Origin: Watersipora subatra
Taxonomy: Eukaryota; Bryozoa; Gymnolaemata; Cheilostomatida; Watersiporidae
NCBI RefSeq assembly: GCF_963576615.1
Contig: NC_088714.1
Location: 35,691,143-35,755,142 of the forward strand
Direction of reading: 5' to 3'
DNA: 64,000 bases
Shown here: positions 1-16,000 of the stretch, in pieces
Numbering within the stretch: the stretch's first letter is position 1
Layout of the letters: every line of letters begins with the position of its first letter
The notes under the pieces: model-generated
What the model saw: only the letters and a program-made list of their open reading frames with translations
Database searches by the model: none
Told to the model about the DNA's origin: nothing
Position numbers and translations under genes: made by a program

Positions 1-832
1 CAGAGAAAATTATTGCAACTGATTTTATTATAATTATTTTCAAATAATTATGTAATAATTATAAAATTATTTATATAATTATATATAGTTATATAACTAA
101 TGTAATTATATAAATAAATAATGCGTGTATATAAAATATGGCTATGCATAAATACCACATAGAGAGAGTTTACATAGGCATAATGGTTTGCCACAACTTG
201 ACAGCTTATCTGTCTAGCTGTAGGTCTGTTTGTTGATGCAATAAGAAATAAAAAAGAAAAAGGAAGAGGTGAACTCTATAGTTAGTGGCTGTACCATATG
301 TGTACATGTATGTATACCGTTGCAGTGTTTCAGCCAAATGATTCATAATCTTTGTTAGATTTGCTTATTTAGGTTAAAGACGAGCATCGTGCCTTACCTG
401 TCTGCCAGATGTTGCTCCATTTATTTGGCTAATTATAAAATTGAAAGGTTTGTTAAAATAAAAGCATTTTTCAAAGTAATTAATTACTGTATAGAGTATG
501 TAATCCTCTGTCCTTGTTCTCTCAAAAGGGTTTGCTGTAAAAAAATAAGTTACTCAAAAAACCACGGCCTTGAAAACAACAAAATAAAACTAATTGTACT
601 CTAGCAGCAAGCGGATATCTTTAGTTATGAAAAAAAAACTGTCTTATGTTTTGCGCTAGATTTGAAAGAAAACCATTTTTTATACATAATAAACAGATAT
701 TAACAAATTTTGATCAGAAAGGTTTGTAGGTAAATATGTAAAAACATACTTAAGTTGGCAGCAATCCTTCAAAGCTTATTCTAAGCGCTATATATATTAT
801 CTGATCGTGATGCAGTTTATAATGGCTTTTAG
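1..832. other. Intron of the EGF gene upstream of its first visible exon
   Basis: AT-rich sequence with no convincing exon. The 71-codon open frame at 389-604 has no domain character, and I see no splice context for an EGF module here. Confidence 0.5.
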
Positions 833-1067
833 GCTATTATGGCGAGAAATGTGAGAGGTACCAATGCTCTCCCAACCCGTGTCTTAATGGGGTCTGTTTG
901 ACAAAGACTCCTTATACCGGAGATCCTCAGTGTAATTGCCGGACAGGATTTGTGGGCAAATACTGTGACATGTGCGCACCCGGATACTGTTTTAATGGAG
1001 GCACTTGTACCGCAGGAAGATTTCAGGAGAGATTTTGCTCTTGTCCTCCAGGAGTTTCTGGTGATAG
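833..1067 (+). CDS. EGF gene exon (first in window)
   Basis: The acceptor is tttttag at 826-832 and the donor is gtgagt at 1068. The exon starts with two bases of a split Gly codon. It encodes the tail of one EGF (YYGEKCE), one complete EGF (RYQCSPNPC...GKYCD) and most of a third. Reading in at this phase shows that at least one more coding exon exists upstream of the window. Confidence 0.9.
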
Positions 1068-4000
1068 GTGAGTTTAATGAATTAGTATATGAATAGACAA
1101 ATGATAGCATGACATTAAGCTAAGTTCAGTCATTGGTCAAGTGAGTGAATAAGGAACTGAGTTAATGCCTGAATGAGTAAACAAATAAATGGACAAATTA
1201 ATAACAAATTAATAAAGAACTTACCAGATGAAAAAGTGAATCGATGAATAAAGGACAAAGAAAAGAACAATAAAATGAATAAATGAATAGTTGATGAATA
1301 AAAGAGTGAAAATGTAAATATAAATACACATATATAACATATAAATACACATGTATAACATATAAATACACACGTATAACATATAAATACACATATATAA
1401 CATATACATACACATGTATAACATATAAATACACATGTATAACATATAAATACACATATATAACATAAAATACACATGTATAACATATAAATACACATAT
1501 ATACCATATAAATACACACGTATAACATATAAATACACATATATAACATATAAATACACATATATAACACATGTATAACATATAAATACACATGTATAAC
1601 ATATAAATACACATATATAACATATAAATACACACGTATAACATATAAATACACATGTATAGCATATAAATATACATTTATAACATATAAATACACATAA
1701 ATAACATATAAATACACATATATAACACATGTATAACATATAAATACACATGTATAACATATAAATACACATATATAACATATAAATACACATGTATAAC
1801 ATATAAATACACATGCATAGCATATAAATACACATACATGTATATAACATATAAATACACATGTATAAAATGTAAATACACATATATAACATATAAATAC
1901 ACATGTATAACATATAAATACACATATATAACATATAAATACACATGTATAACATGTAAATACACATATATAACATATAAATACACATGTATAACATGTA
2001 AATACACATATATAACATATAAATACACATATATAACATATAAATACTCATGTATAGCATATAAATACACATACATGTATATAGCATATAAATACACATG
2101 TATAAAATGTAAATACACATATACAACATATAAATACACATGTATAACATGTAAATACACATATATAACATATAAATACACATATATAACATATAAATAC
2201 TCATGTATAGCATATAAATACACATACATGTATATAGCATATAAATACACATGTATAACATGTAAATACACATATATAACATATAAATACGCAAGCAAAT
2301 GAATGAATGCATGGATAAATGAACAAAATTATGAATGCAAAACAAATGTATGAAACCACCAATCAATTTATCAATCAGAAGTTTGATATCACATGATCAC
2401 ACTAACCATGCTACCTAGGAGAAATAGACAACGCTACATCCGCTACATCTATAAGTAAAGACTGTTTTCTATTTTAGGTGTGAAAATAACTACATAAAAT
2501 GTGGTTCACTAGTTTGCAAGAATGGAGCCAGTTGCAACAACGCATCAAGAACATGTGTCTGTCGCCCAGGCTATTTTGGTTCTACTTGCGATGATGAGCA
2601 CTGTGATACCAAGTTTAAGAAATGCAATGGTGAGATAACTTCCTTAAGAATTCATATGCCAAATTAGCCAGCTACGTAAATTTTGAAGAGTCTTAGCAGA
2701 TTTGCTAAGCAATAGGAAAGCAAAAACCTGAAGAGTTACTTGTCCACTTTGACTATTAGCAGCTCATAAAGGAGTAATTTGATGTGGTGTTAGCTGGCGT
2801 TAGCATGTGTTAGCAGGCGCTAGCATATGACAACCCCAAAACACTCGGTAAATATGAAACAAGAAGAACCTGATTTACAACACAGTTAAGAAGCTTGCTA
2901 AAACATCCATCCAGCAAATGTTTGACCAGTGCATTGAATAGGGAGCTAATATTCTTGAAAGCTTTAATGGGGCAAACTTCTTGCTTTTGAAAATTTAATT
3001 TCACTTGTTTTTAAGAACCATCTACAACATCATTGTTAGCAGATGATCAAACATATTAAACGTACATGTACCTACACAAGCCCTCTAGCAAAGCCGGTGA
3101 ATCGAAATTTGTGACAACTCTTTGCAGGTGGTGCTTGCAGCCCGAGTAGTGGTACACCTGGCTACACTTGCTCTAACTGCCCAACTGGCTGGTCTGGAGC
3201 ATTCTGCGATATTAGCCCATGTTCTCTAGCACCTTGTTCAAATGGAGGACTTTGCATTACAGCTACTAATACCTCCCTAGGCTACTATTGCTCTTGTTTA
3301 CCTGGATATACTGATCAAACGTGCAATGAGTCGATTTGTGACTCGCACAACTGCAACGGGGGCCAGTGTAAGGTAGATGATAGAGGAAACCCAAAGTGTT
3401 ATAACTGCTCTTCAGGGTGGAAGGGCTCAAACTGCCAGACCAAAATTTGTCCGGACGGCTATTGCGGAACCAATGGGCAGTGCAATCCTAAGCATGATCT
3501 ACCGAGCTGCATTTGTTCAGCAGGTTACACCGGGACCCTCTGTGATGATACTATATGCAAACCCAGTAGCTGCCTCAACAAAGGCATATGCACAGTGGTA
3601 AATGAATCAGCTTATTGCGCGTGCATCGGTGGTTACCATGGCGATAAGTGCGAACTTGACCCGTGTAGTGGTTACAAATGTGCAAATGGCGGACAATGCA
3701 AACTTGTTGCGGACAATGCCACTGTTGTTGCGGAGTGCAGCTGTTCAGCAGCTTACACCGGTGAACATTGTCAAACTCGAGTCTGTGAGCCATTGACTTG
3801 TGCCATCAACGGAACTTGCATACCTATTGGTGGAGGGCAGCATAGATGTAACTGTGAGCCAGGCTTTGGAGGAAACAGGTGTGAGGAAAACTTGTGTGCG
3901 AGTGGCCCATGTTTTCATGGAGGACAGTGTCAACCTAGCAGCAAAGGGTTTAGTTGTTTATGCCAGGAAGGATTCACTGGAAATCTGTGTGAAGTAAGAA

Positions 4001-7000
4001 GCATACCGATATAGACTAGCATTTCATGTCTCTCTGCTATATACAGTAGTTGCCATGTCTTTCTCTGCTATATACAGTAGTTGTTATGTCTCTCTACTAT
4101 AAACAGTAGTTGCCATGTCTCTCTACTATATACAGTAGTTGTTATGTCTCTCTACTATATACAGTAGTTGTCATGTCTCTCTACTATAAACAGTAGTTGT
4201 CATGTCTCTCTGCTATATATGTACAGTAGTTGTCATGTCTCTCCACTATATACAGTAGTTGTTGTGTCTCTCTACTATATACAATAGTTGTCTCTCTACT
4301 ATATACAGTAGTTGTCATGTCTCTCTACTTTCTACAGTAGTGGTCTTGTCTCTACTATACACAATATTTGTCATTTCTCTACTATATACAATAGTTTTCA
4401 TGCAATATCTATTTTCAGCCATTGCAACACAAAAAATGCCATGCTAGATGTTTTCGTTGAGATGCCTAAATCAACTTCATTGAAAATTATGTCATAGCTT
4501 GATCCTAACTTTGAAACTGGTGCATCTTTGAGGATGTAGGTTTCATTGAGCAGGTTGTCACAAAACTATAGATAAATCAGAACTTCTAGCGATGTCATGA
4601 CATCATCTGAACATTTAGGTTTTGTAGAAGGTAACAAACCATCTGGCAAACAGAATCGAAATGTTTACTTTAGTTTACTCAAATCTCAATGCATAGTTTG
4701 GAAGTTTCTAACAAATCTTGCTGCTCAGTAAGATTAAAATTCAAGAGTCTTATTGACAAGTACCTGCTTTTCTAACCCTTACGGACAGAAAAAAAACATT
4801 TATGTGATGATTTTGGCTGTTCAAACTTATTTTAGACATATCATTTATGATTTCGCAAAACTTTGTTGTTAGCTATGGCCGTGGAATCTAAATTCAAATA
4901 GTTTTACTTATAAAATATTTTTCAACATTTTTATTTCCATTACAGATAATGTTTCACATTTGCATTGATAAAATGTAATGTTAAAGATTTATCATCTATA
5001 AAATATATTACTGAATGTTTGCATTAGTAAAATATATTGTTCAATGATCGTTATCACTTGATGTTTGTATCCGTGACAGTTATCGCTTAGTGTCTGTATG
5101 TATGACAGTTATCACTTAGTGTTTGTATGTATGACAGTTATCGCTTAGTGTCTGTATGTATGACAGTTATCGCTTAGTGTCTGTATGTATGACAGTTATC
5201 ACTTAGTGTTTGTATGTATGACAGTTATCGCTTAGTGTCTGTATGTATGACAGTTATCACTTAGTGTTTGTATCTATGACAGATATTATTTAATGATTGC
5301 ATCTATGAAATTTGATGTAAAATTAATGTTTACAGCTGTAAGTTTTTGTGCGCAAAAACAGCGATTTTGTAGCTTATTCACTTAGTTTGGAATATCGCTG
5401 AAAACTACCAAATTTAATAATAATTACAGTTTTAATAAAGCAGTAATTGTGTAACCTTAAAACAGTTCGTAGGCAGCTGATTAAATAGCGAACATTCAAA
5501 TATCGAATTCACAACTATGTATTATAGTCCAAAAATATGATATATAAATCACAATAAATTGGTATGCCATATATTAGTAGATATACCCTGTAAGTTGTCA
5601 TAACATTTTAAATCCTCAAAATTACATTGTTCCGTGTGTTCATGTATTAGAATGTGTTCCTGAGAATGCTGTTTTTGCAGATGGACATGTGTGGCGGCTG
5701 CCTTCATAATGGTTCATGCGAGTTCTCAAAGAGTGGGAATTATTCTTGTGAATGCTTGGTGGGCTTCTCAGGCTCTCATTGTGAACATGATGTCTGCAAT
5801 GGCGCACAGTCTTGTTACAACGGAGCTACATGCATCCGAGGCAACTCTACATTTGACTGTTTATGTCCCCCTGGGTACGCAGCTCGAGTCGAGCTTCTTT
5901 ACATTTATTCATTTTCTCTATAGTTTCTAAGATCCAAAGTTTAGAGACTTAACCTTCAAGTACAAACATTGATGAAAGGATTAGAGTACTGCAGCTATTA
6001 TTTGATTAGCTAATTGTTGCTTTGTTGTTCTTGTATGATTCTTGTATAGCGTAACTTTGAACAAATTCTTGGATTAAAATATATATTTATATCCGTTTTT
6101 TCTATTCTTGTAAATATGGTCCATTTAAACTATGATTAGGGAAATTGTCGGCTTATTCATTGACTTGAACAAAAAAATTAAAGAATATGATTGCTGTATA
6201 AGAAGTTTTTTTGCTCCTGTTCAATGGTAATTAGAAGGCAGGAAAAACACCATTTAATTGAGCATCGCTTAGCTAATTTTTAACAATATTATTATATTAT
6301 TGTACTACGCTAATCACATTTATTACTAAGTGTTCTTAAAGCAGTTGGGGAAATAGAACTGTCTGATACATTAATTCACTAGCACCAAGTACCTCTTACT
6401 AACACTTTTATTATTCTTGTGATCAACTTTTATTCTTGACAACCTATGTAGGTACTCCGGGGCTTTCTGCAGCTCCCAAGTATGTGAATTAACTCCTTGT
6501 CTCAACAATGGCACTTGCAAAGAAGACTTGGATGCTGTAGAATTCTACAAATGTTCCTGTGTTGATAACTTTTATGGAGACAGATGCGAGCTAGATCCTT
6601 GTTCACATGCTAAGTGCCTAAATGGAGGGTCCTGTCAGCGCCAAGCTAATAAAAGGTTTGTTGAGATTAAAATAGAAGTAAAAATTTGATAAAACTGGAA
6701 GACCCAGGTTGATTCTCTACAAATCCTTTTGGCTCATTATTAATTACTTTGTTACTGATTTATCACTTTCTCATTTTTGTTTTAATTCAACAAAAGATCT
6801 GAAACATTTTTATTATTTTCCCACTGAAATTTGAAGAAAAAAAACTTCGTTTTTTCCATATATGAGATAAAAGGTTGACTTATAGTTGTGCTGCTGCTCA
6901 TACCATACAGCTCAAGCTATAAAAAGCTCATTTCATGATAATATTACCTGATCACCATGCCCATCCTTCAGCTATGGTAGATGATAGCAAGTTACAGGTA

Positions 7001-10000
7001 CCTATTCTGTTCTGTGAACTAAAACCTATTTGTTTCCTGTTTATTATGGCCTGAAGTCTATATGTATTTATCTGTTTGTCATCATCTGTATCGCTATAAC
7101 CTCCCACTTTCCCGTTATTTACTTACAACATTTGTTTTCTCATGTAAAATATCTTATGTAAGTTTGGTAGAAAAAAAGGCATCACTGTACACATTGGTAC
7201 ATCATTTTTAGTTATGAGTGCCATTGCAAAGATGGCTTCTCCGGAGACTTTTGTCAAACAGACCACTGCGATCTCAGTCCCTGTATCTACGGAACGTGTG
7301 TTCCTTTGCCTTCTGGCTCTCGGTGTGAATGCCTTGTCTGGTCTTCGGGAACTCGCTGCGAATTTGATCCCTGCAACCCCAACCCATGTGTAAGGGGTTC
7401 ATGTCACCGTCTAAGAGGAGGCAACTCCACATGCGCTTGTCCAGTGGGTAAGCATAACTTTATAAGTTAATCAGCATTGAACAGATTATAGCTATAGTGA
7501 AGCTTTTTTTCAAAAGCTAGATAGATGCTTGTTTCCCTTTTTAGTAACTTTTATAACAGTTTATTGATTAGGTCATGTCACAAACACCCATTTCATTGCC
7601 AAGTATATAATATAAATCAGGAGTTGCCTTCCATTAGCAACCAACATTACGAAAAGAAAAGGCGACTCCCTGCAACCCTGACCCCATGTGTTAGGGTTGC
7701 ATATTCATAGTATGCTGAACTTGGCTGAATGACCATTTAAAGTTTTAAACTAATATTTTAAAAATTTATTAGCATTCGATAAGCTGGTTGCAACTCTCTT
7801 TACTATCTCAACAAGCAGGACTTACAGACGAGATTTACAGACTTACAGACGAGATTTACAGACTTACAGATGAGATTTACAGACTTACAGACGAGATTTA
7901 CAGACTTACAGACGAGATTTACAGACTTACAGACAAGATTTACAAACTTACAGACGAGATTTACAGACTTACAGACGAGATTTACAGACTTACAGACGAG
8001 ATTTACAGACTAAGGTAACTTTCAAAAATGTTGTAAATTTTTTAACCAGGTTATACCGGAACCCTGTGTGAGGTGAACATAGATGATTGCAAAAATCACT
8101 GCCAGAATGGTGCTAACTGCACAGACCTGGTAGCTGACTATACATGTAGCTGTGCTTTCGGGTGGAAAGGAAGGAACTGCGAGACAAGCTACTGCTCCTC
8201 CAACCCATGTAAAAATGGAGCCAGCTGTTCTCAGGCTAATACTCCTCTAGGCTATCAGTGTCTATGTCTTTCTGGCTACCATGGACACAACTGCGAACTC
8301 AATTCATGCTATCCTAATCCATGTGCTCACGGGAGTTGCGAGTAAGTGCACTTAACTACGCTGTAGGTACTACAACTACACTGTCGACTCACTTATAATC
8401 TAGACGCAAACAATGGTATGAAAGATTGAAGTTGTTTCATGTTGGTCAATATACACATAGCTTAAACACTTGTCTGCCTGAAAAATAGATATAAGGCATA
8501 TCTTTGTATGAGCTTATATCTATGTGTGGAGACAACTTTCCGTAACAACCTATTCGCTTTTATTGACTTTTCTACCAACATGGAGCGCAGTAGAAAAGGC
8601 GTGAGTCAGTGAGGGATTGTTTTGATCAGATTAAATGGGATGCCACGGCTTTTAAAGAAGCGCCCTACCATGACAGAAATTTTTTTTTAATTATAGTGTT
8701 GAGCTCTATACGCAATAGTTCATTAAAAATGTTATCTCAATAACAATGTCTTAATCCTTAATCTTAATCCTTGGGCTAAAATAAAATCTCACTTAAATGT
8801 AAGTTGGTCTTTAAGTTCGTATGTAAGAAAACAACTTGGTATATGTGTAAAAGTCGGAACTTGTAGAAAGTGACTAACCGAGCATAGGTTTCGGTTATTT
8901 CGCAGGAAAGGCAGAGGTATTATTCAGTATAGCATGATATACATGTAATGTTATATTACATTGTACTATATTCTGCTCAACAGTTGACATACAGTGTTCC
9001 ATTATTTTATAAGAAAACTGTAGCATAGCATGAAACGTTTTTCTTTCATGAACTTCTTTGTACAATATACATGTATACTGTGATATGATGTAAGATACAG
9101 TGACCATAACATAATAACACATTTGTGAAACATATGGTATTAGAAATATCATGCAGAGCAATAAATTTAAATACCGTAAAACCTCTAATTGAGTGTCACC
9201 TCTATATGAACGCCACCTCCAATTGATCGCCACCCTGAGAGAAGGGTTGGGTTAAAAAATAGACCGCCACTCTCCAATTAAACGCCACCTCCATTTGACC
9301 GCCACGTTGACATTATTTGATCTTTATGAGCTCACAATATTAACTGATCAGGAGAAAAGTGTCCACAAAATCATATTAATAATAAATCGTTTCTATCAAT
9401 AACAATTAATGACCTTGTTGTCCAATTCCAAAGCTTTTTATCTTTTTAATTGAAACTTAGAAAGCAACACCATAGAAATAATCAATAATGGTCTCAGGCT
9501 AGTGGTAGTTCTCTGTTTGATGCGGTCTTTCTACTTCGAAGTAGCCTACATATAAAAATGCCAACAATGGTAGATTAACTTTCAAAGCAGCCCTATAGAA
9601 ATAATTACTGTCTCAGGCTAATAGTAGCTCCTTGTTTACGGGGTCCTAATACTTCGAAGGACATGAATATAGAAACTAGTTTGAAAGCTTTGGACCAAGG
9701 GTTACGTTAGCGCGCAAACATTTACGCGTTGCATTGGTGCTAAATTCAGCGCTCTGTTTAAAGTTTTGCTCCGTTAAAAAGATTGTTTGGACGCTAATAT
9801 TGAATAGTTCAGCAGTGCAGAAGATGAGTTGAAACTAAAAGATATTGTGGAAGGTGGACAACTAGATGATGTTTGTTCCAAACGATCGAAATATTTTTGT
9901 TTTAAAAACTTAATTTTTATTTTTTTAATAATGTAATGAATTTGCTAAGCTAAGCTATTTTTAATGGCCATTTGCATCAAGCTATTTTGGGATTAGCATA

Positions 10001-13000
10001 GTAATACGCAAGCCAGCTTTGTGAAAAGCCAATGGACTATCACATAGCTCCAGATATAAGGAGCCATAAGCCAGTGTTCTATAGGAGGGGTAAGAATATG
10101 CAACAAGAGAAGATACCCTAGTGAGGAAGAACAAGAGCACAGAGCAAGTGTTACAGACTACGAATGGCAGAACTAAGGACTGAGAATTACGTTCTTAATC
10201 TTCATTAAAAACAGCGTGGTAACATCAACCTACCTTTATGCAGCTTTGTGTATACATACATATCTTAAACATTCTTACATTTACAAATGTGGCCTAACTG
10301 TTTGAGTATTTATTAGTTGTAGACTCATTTCAGCATTACCCTTGATTGTATTGAATTATATCTAATTGTTCCGTCTTTTCATGCGTATAGAACTTGTGTA
10401 ATAAAGAACCATACTCATTCACCAGTCACCTTGCTTGCCACAACTACAGTTGTGCATGAGGGCTATTACTCATTTGGTATAAGACAATTTGTATGCGGAA
10501 GCCACTTGCAAGTGGCTAGTCAGCACTGACATCCACGGCAATAATATAAGTATGGTTTGTTTATGTCAGTTGCTCATGAATATATATTGGTATCATTTGA
10601 TAGATTATTGTTGTATAACTTATAAATATGCAGATTTATAGCATGTTATTTAATAGCATCCTTGCGGCTATCTTAACACGGCTTACAATGAATCGATGCT
10701 CATAACTCCACTTCTATTGCACATAAAAAGCTAGTTTTAGCTGCAAACTGTAGCAAATATATCGGTGAGTGCAATGAGCTTTTATTCAACAATGTCAAAT
10801 ATAGATATAAAATAAATTGTCTTCAAATTTAGAATGAGACTAAATTAGATAAATGCAACAAATTGCAAAGAAGGACACAGGCTATAATATTATCGCTGGT
10901 GAATTGCAAGCAATAGACATCAACTGGTAGAGATATTTCTCAGTTTCTCGATGCACATTTATTAAGATATCTTTGCCAAGTTAGAGGTAATTTAGATGTA
11001 TTGCATTCAAAACGTTTAATATCGGTCCACCGGCAAAAGAGGGCAAAATATAGGCGACATCCGCCTGGCCTGTAATAGGGCTAATTTTATCTTTGGAAAA
11101 TTCTGACGAGCCATTTGAAAATAGACCGCCAGCGTCTATTTGAGCGCTGGCTCCAATTGACCCTAGAGGAAAGGTGGAAAAATAGAGTGACATGGCATTC
11201 AATTAGAGGTTTTACGGTAGAATCATACCATATAGTTTCATAGTGTATATATTATACTATGAATAATGTACAATGCAATGCAGACAAATACCATTTTCAT
11301 TACTTCTCTGTAAAAGTATCATCTTTACTCACCAGGAAGCTTCCAGATGGAAAGTTCCGGTGTAACTGCCAGCCCGGTTATACAAATACCCTTTGTGACA
11401 GAGACATTAATGACTGCGACTCCATGCCCTGTCATAATAATGGCACCTGTACTGACATGCCAAATGATTATGACTGCCGATGTCAACCAGGGTGAGCCAC
11501 CTATTCACTTGTAATGCACCACCTGGCTCAGGTTAAGGATTTCCATAGTGCATATTCCGGTCAAAAACTGTCTGGCGCAGACTTTTTGGGCTTTTTGTCT
11601 GGCTTTTGGCTTTTCTGGAACTTTTGGTGACGGACTTTTTAGCGCTGCTACTTTTACGCCGAAGAAACTATCTATGTTTATATACAGTATATAAATAACA
11701 TAATGATAATAACAAGAAAATGCAAAAAAACATTATTTTATTCATGAAATTTCACATATACTACCTTTTTTGTATGATAACAAATGAGCTAAAATTTATC
11801 AATTAAATTTAATTCAAAGTTATGCGCTAACCCTTGGAAGGATTCTAAAGGTTGCCTTACATATTGTACTGCAATCGGAAGCTATTTGCCTTATTCTCTC
11901 CTCAGCGAGTAAACATTTCTTTATTTGGTGCTGCGGAAGCGTCTAGCTAGTGGCGGCTCATAAGCCGCATCTCTTGTTCTTTGCTCGCACTGGATTCCTT
12001 TGATAAATTGCCTGATGATTAGATGATGCATAAATAGTTCAAAATACAATGCAAATTCGCCTGTGAGTTACCTCTGCATGATCATTCGTTTTATTTTTTT
12101 AATTTCAAACTACTGATGGCATGAACTACATCTGTCTGAATTTAACCGCGACGAAAAATAGATAGACTCTGAACTTGTAGCCCGCATCAAAAAGTTTGCG
12201 CAAGAAACCGTGACCCGAAAAAGTCCTGAAAGTCTGAAAATTCAGTGTTCGACATAAGTTATCGATCCATTAGTTAGCCACTGAGCCACTCTTCGGGCTC
12301 CTACTGAGCTACTCATCATGATAAACTGATATTGCAGATACTCAGGGAAGATTTGCAATGAAAGTGTATGTGACAGCTCTCCATGTATGAACGGTGGCTT
12401 GTGCTCAACTAGTGGCTCAGGAGGATTTATCTGCACCTGTCTTGACGGCTTTAGTGGCCACTTGTGTGACGTAGATGCCTGCCAACCTAGCCTGTGCCTC
12501 AACAATGGTAGCTGCATTAGAGAACCTTCTGGTGCCTTCTCTTGTCTATGTAAAGCAGGTAATATACTGGCTTTCAACTGTGCACTAACGTTCACCGCAA
12601 TAATCTCAATGCTTTGCATAAAGATAGTGTCTCTTACCAATCCTAACCTATATTTCTCAAAGTTTGTAGTCTGTCTGTCTGTCCTTTGGTAAGTCTAGCT
12701 ATAGCTATTAAAATTTTGGAATTAGAATATCACATTATGCTGGAATTTAACTCACAAATATTGCGGCCGGTTTTGCAATCCGGTGCACTAACCACTAGAG
12801 CACTAACCACTAGAGCACTAACCACTAGAGCACTAACCACTAAAGTACTAACCACTAGAGCACTAACCACTAGAGCACTAACCACTAGAGCACTAACCAC
12901 TAGAGCACTAACCACTAGAGCACTAACCACTAGAGCACTAACCACTAAAGTACTAACCACTAGAGCACTAACCACTAGAGCACTAACCACTAGAGCACTA

Positions 13001-16000
13001 ACCACTAAAGTACTAACCACTAGAGCACTAACCACTAGAGCACTAACCACTAGAGCACTAACCACTACAGTACTAACCACTAAAGCACTAACCACTAGAG
13101 CACTAACCATTAGAGCACTAACCACTAGAGCACTAACCACTAGAGCACTAACCACTAGAGCACTAACCACTAGAGCACTAACCACTAGAGCACTAACCAC
13201 TAGAGCACTAACCACTAGAGCACTAACCACTAGAGCACTTACCACTAGAGCACTAACCACTAGAGCAAGTAAGCTTTTGCAATTACACTCATTGTTGCTC
13301 GATATGTATACATCTTTTTTTGTTTTCACACCCAAATGACGTATTAATTGAAACTCTATGAACTCTTTTAGCTTTATGAAACTCGATGCCTTTTTGTCGT
13401 CGTTGTACTAGGGCTAATTTGTTTTCAGCAAAAACGATATCAACAATAGATTCTCCCAAAATTAAAATTTGGCAATTGTTGTACTAACTACAGACGCTCT
13501 CCAACTTACGAACGAGTTATGCTCTGAACGATCGTTCGTAAGGTGAATTTGTTCGTAAGTTGCTTCAGTGCTATATTTCGTATTATGTATTATGTTTAAG
13601 GCCTATATAAGTATATTGAAAGTTTATATAAGTATGTTTAAGGCTTGTATAAGTAACCTGTATTGGTTTGTACTGAAAAACATTTAATAAAATGGAGAGA
13701 ATACTGTGGTGGACGCCAGGCCATGACAATGCATTTCTTATTTTTTGTATGTGTTGTCCTTTTTATTATATCGTTGTTTTAATCGTTATGCTATCACTTA
13801 TCGTTGTTGTCTTATTCTATTGTATGTGTTGTCCTTTTATTATATCGTTGTTTCACTGGTTATGCTATCACTTATCGTCACTTAAATTGTTGTCATACCA
13901 ACGCACTAGCGGTCCTATTGATTCACCTTGTTAGCCGGTGTTCTTATCGCTTGCCGGAACGGTTGATATTATTGTATATAAAGGAGCGCGCTCACTTGGT
14001 TGAGCAGAGCAGATAGCTGTACGCTCCTCGGCTAGTGAAATTTCTTTCACTAATAAAAAGCTGAATGAAACTACACGCACTCTCTTCTCTTTATTTATTA
14101 GCCTAGATTGTGCCAAGTAAAAGCAGGTAAAGTCCTTTACAATACGTACAGTAAAAATAAAAAAAGTTCTTTGCGCACTGAAGATACGTTCACGTACTTA
14201 TGCGCTGTAACAAACTGGGCAGAGGAAGGCGGATGCTGGGTGGTGCTTCCGAGTAGTGCCTCTTTCTGCCGCTAACACGTCGGTAATACCGTAGCTAATA
14301 GCGTCGATATTAGCGGCAGACATACACGTAGACATGTTTGTATGTACCGTTGTTCGTAACTCAAATGTTCGTAAGTAGGGAAGGTTCTGTACAAACGAAA
14401 TAGCTATTTTTATTTGATTTTCTCAGTTTGTAGTAGTTGTATCATTACCAAATCATCTGTTTTGTAGTTTACATACTTGCTGTTTATTTCACATCTATAT
14501 TTATTTGCTCTCCTAATTTATTTCAGTTGCTTTGAAGACTTTTCCCCTAGCTACATTACGTTTCCTTAATTCTGATAAAAGCGTATTAATTTATAGGTAT
14601 TTCCATGCTCAATGGCGTGTTAATTTAAACTCTATTATGAATTCTATTAACTCTATAAAACGTGATGATTTTTTCGTTTTTGCCGTGCTATTTCTAAATT
14701 GTTTTCCGGAAAATGGTATCAAGAATAATTCTTCTCGAAATTAAAATTTGGTGATTATATCTCAGTTCATCGTCACCCGTTATGATAACAAAGGTTCATC
14801 GTCACCCGTTATGATAACAAAGGTTCATCGTCACCCGTTATGATAACAAAGGTTCATCGTCACCCGTTATGATAACAAAGGTTCATCGTCACCCGTTATG
14901 ATAACAAAGGTTCATCGTCACCCGTTATGACAACAAAGGTTCATCTTCACCCGTTATGATAACAAAGGTTCATCGTCACCCGTTATGATAACAAAGGTTC
15001 ATCGTCACCCGTTATGATAACAAAGGTTCATCGTCACCCGTTATGATAACAAAGGTTCATCGTCACCCGTTATGATAACAAAGGTTCATCGTCACCCGTT
15101 ATGACAACAAAGGTTCATCTTCACCCGTTATGATAACAAAGGTTCATCGTCACCCGTTATGATAACAAAGGTTCATCGTCACCCGTTATGATAACAACGG
15201 TTCATCGTCACCCGTTATGATAACAAAGGTTTGCAAACATAAGTGATAAAACGTTTAGTTAAAAGTTTACCAAAATTCGAAAACTTCTTTAAAGTAGTTC
15301 AGCGTTTCTGCATTTATTCAGTGTTTATCTGGTGTGTTGTATGCGTGCTGTATAAAGATTAATAATGTGTTGTTATACGGTTAGATATGTACAGTGAAGC
15401 GTTTATCTGGTGTGTTGTATGCGTGCTGTATAAAGATTAATAATGTGTTGTTATATGGTTAGATATGTACAGTGAAGCGTTTATCTGGTGTGTTGTATGC
15501 GTGCTGTATAAAGATTAATAATGTGTTGTTATACGGTTAGATATGTACAATAAAGAGTTTATCTGGTGTGTTGTATGCGTGCTGTATAAAGATTAATAAT
15601 GTGTTGTTATATGGTTAGATATGTACAATAAAGAGTTTATCTGGTGTGTTGTATGCGTGCTGTATAAAGATTAATAATGTGTTGTTATATGGTTAGATAT
15701 GTACAATAAAGCGTCTAACCGTGGCAGCAGAGAAATTGACAAGCCTTTACTGTAGTAAAAACTAGTACGTTGGCAGACGGGTGCTCCGTAATAGATCGTC
15801 ATGTGTAATAAATATGTTCACAATTATTCCGCTATACAGCAAGGTGTCTATGTGGTGCAATGTCGGTGCACGAAGTTGAATACATGCAATATATATTTAT
15901 ATTATATAATTCTTCAGTTCTATATGTGGTTTTGAACAGAAAATGGTCGCGGCTTTCAACTATAGCGAAAGAATCGGCATGTGTGGCCGTATCTTTATTA

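Noticed and set aside
1221-2366. 381-codon open frame on the - strand and several others on both strands
   Set aside because: It lies in a 21-bp minisatellite; the frame is open only because the unit is seven codons with no stop.
12686-13339. Frames of over 200 codons on both strands (ALTTR / ALVVS repeats)
   Set aside because: Produced by a 15-bp minisatellite in an intron; no splice or protein evidence.
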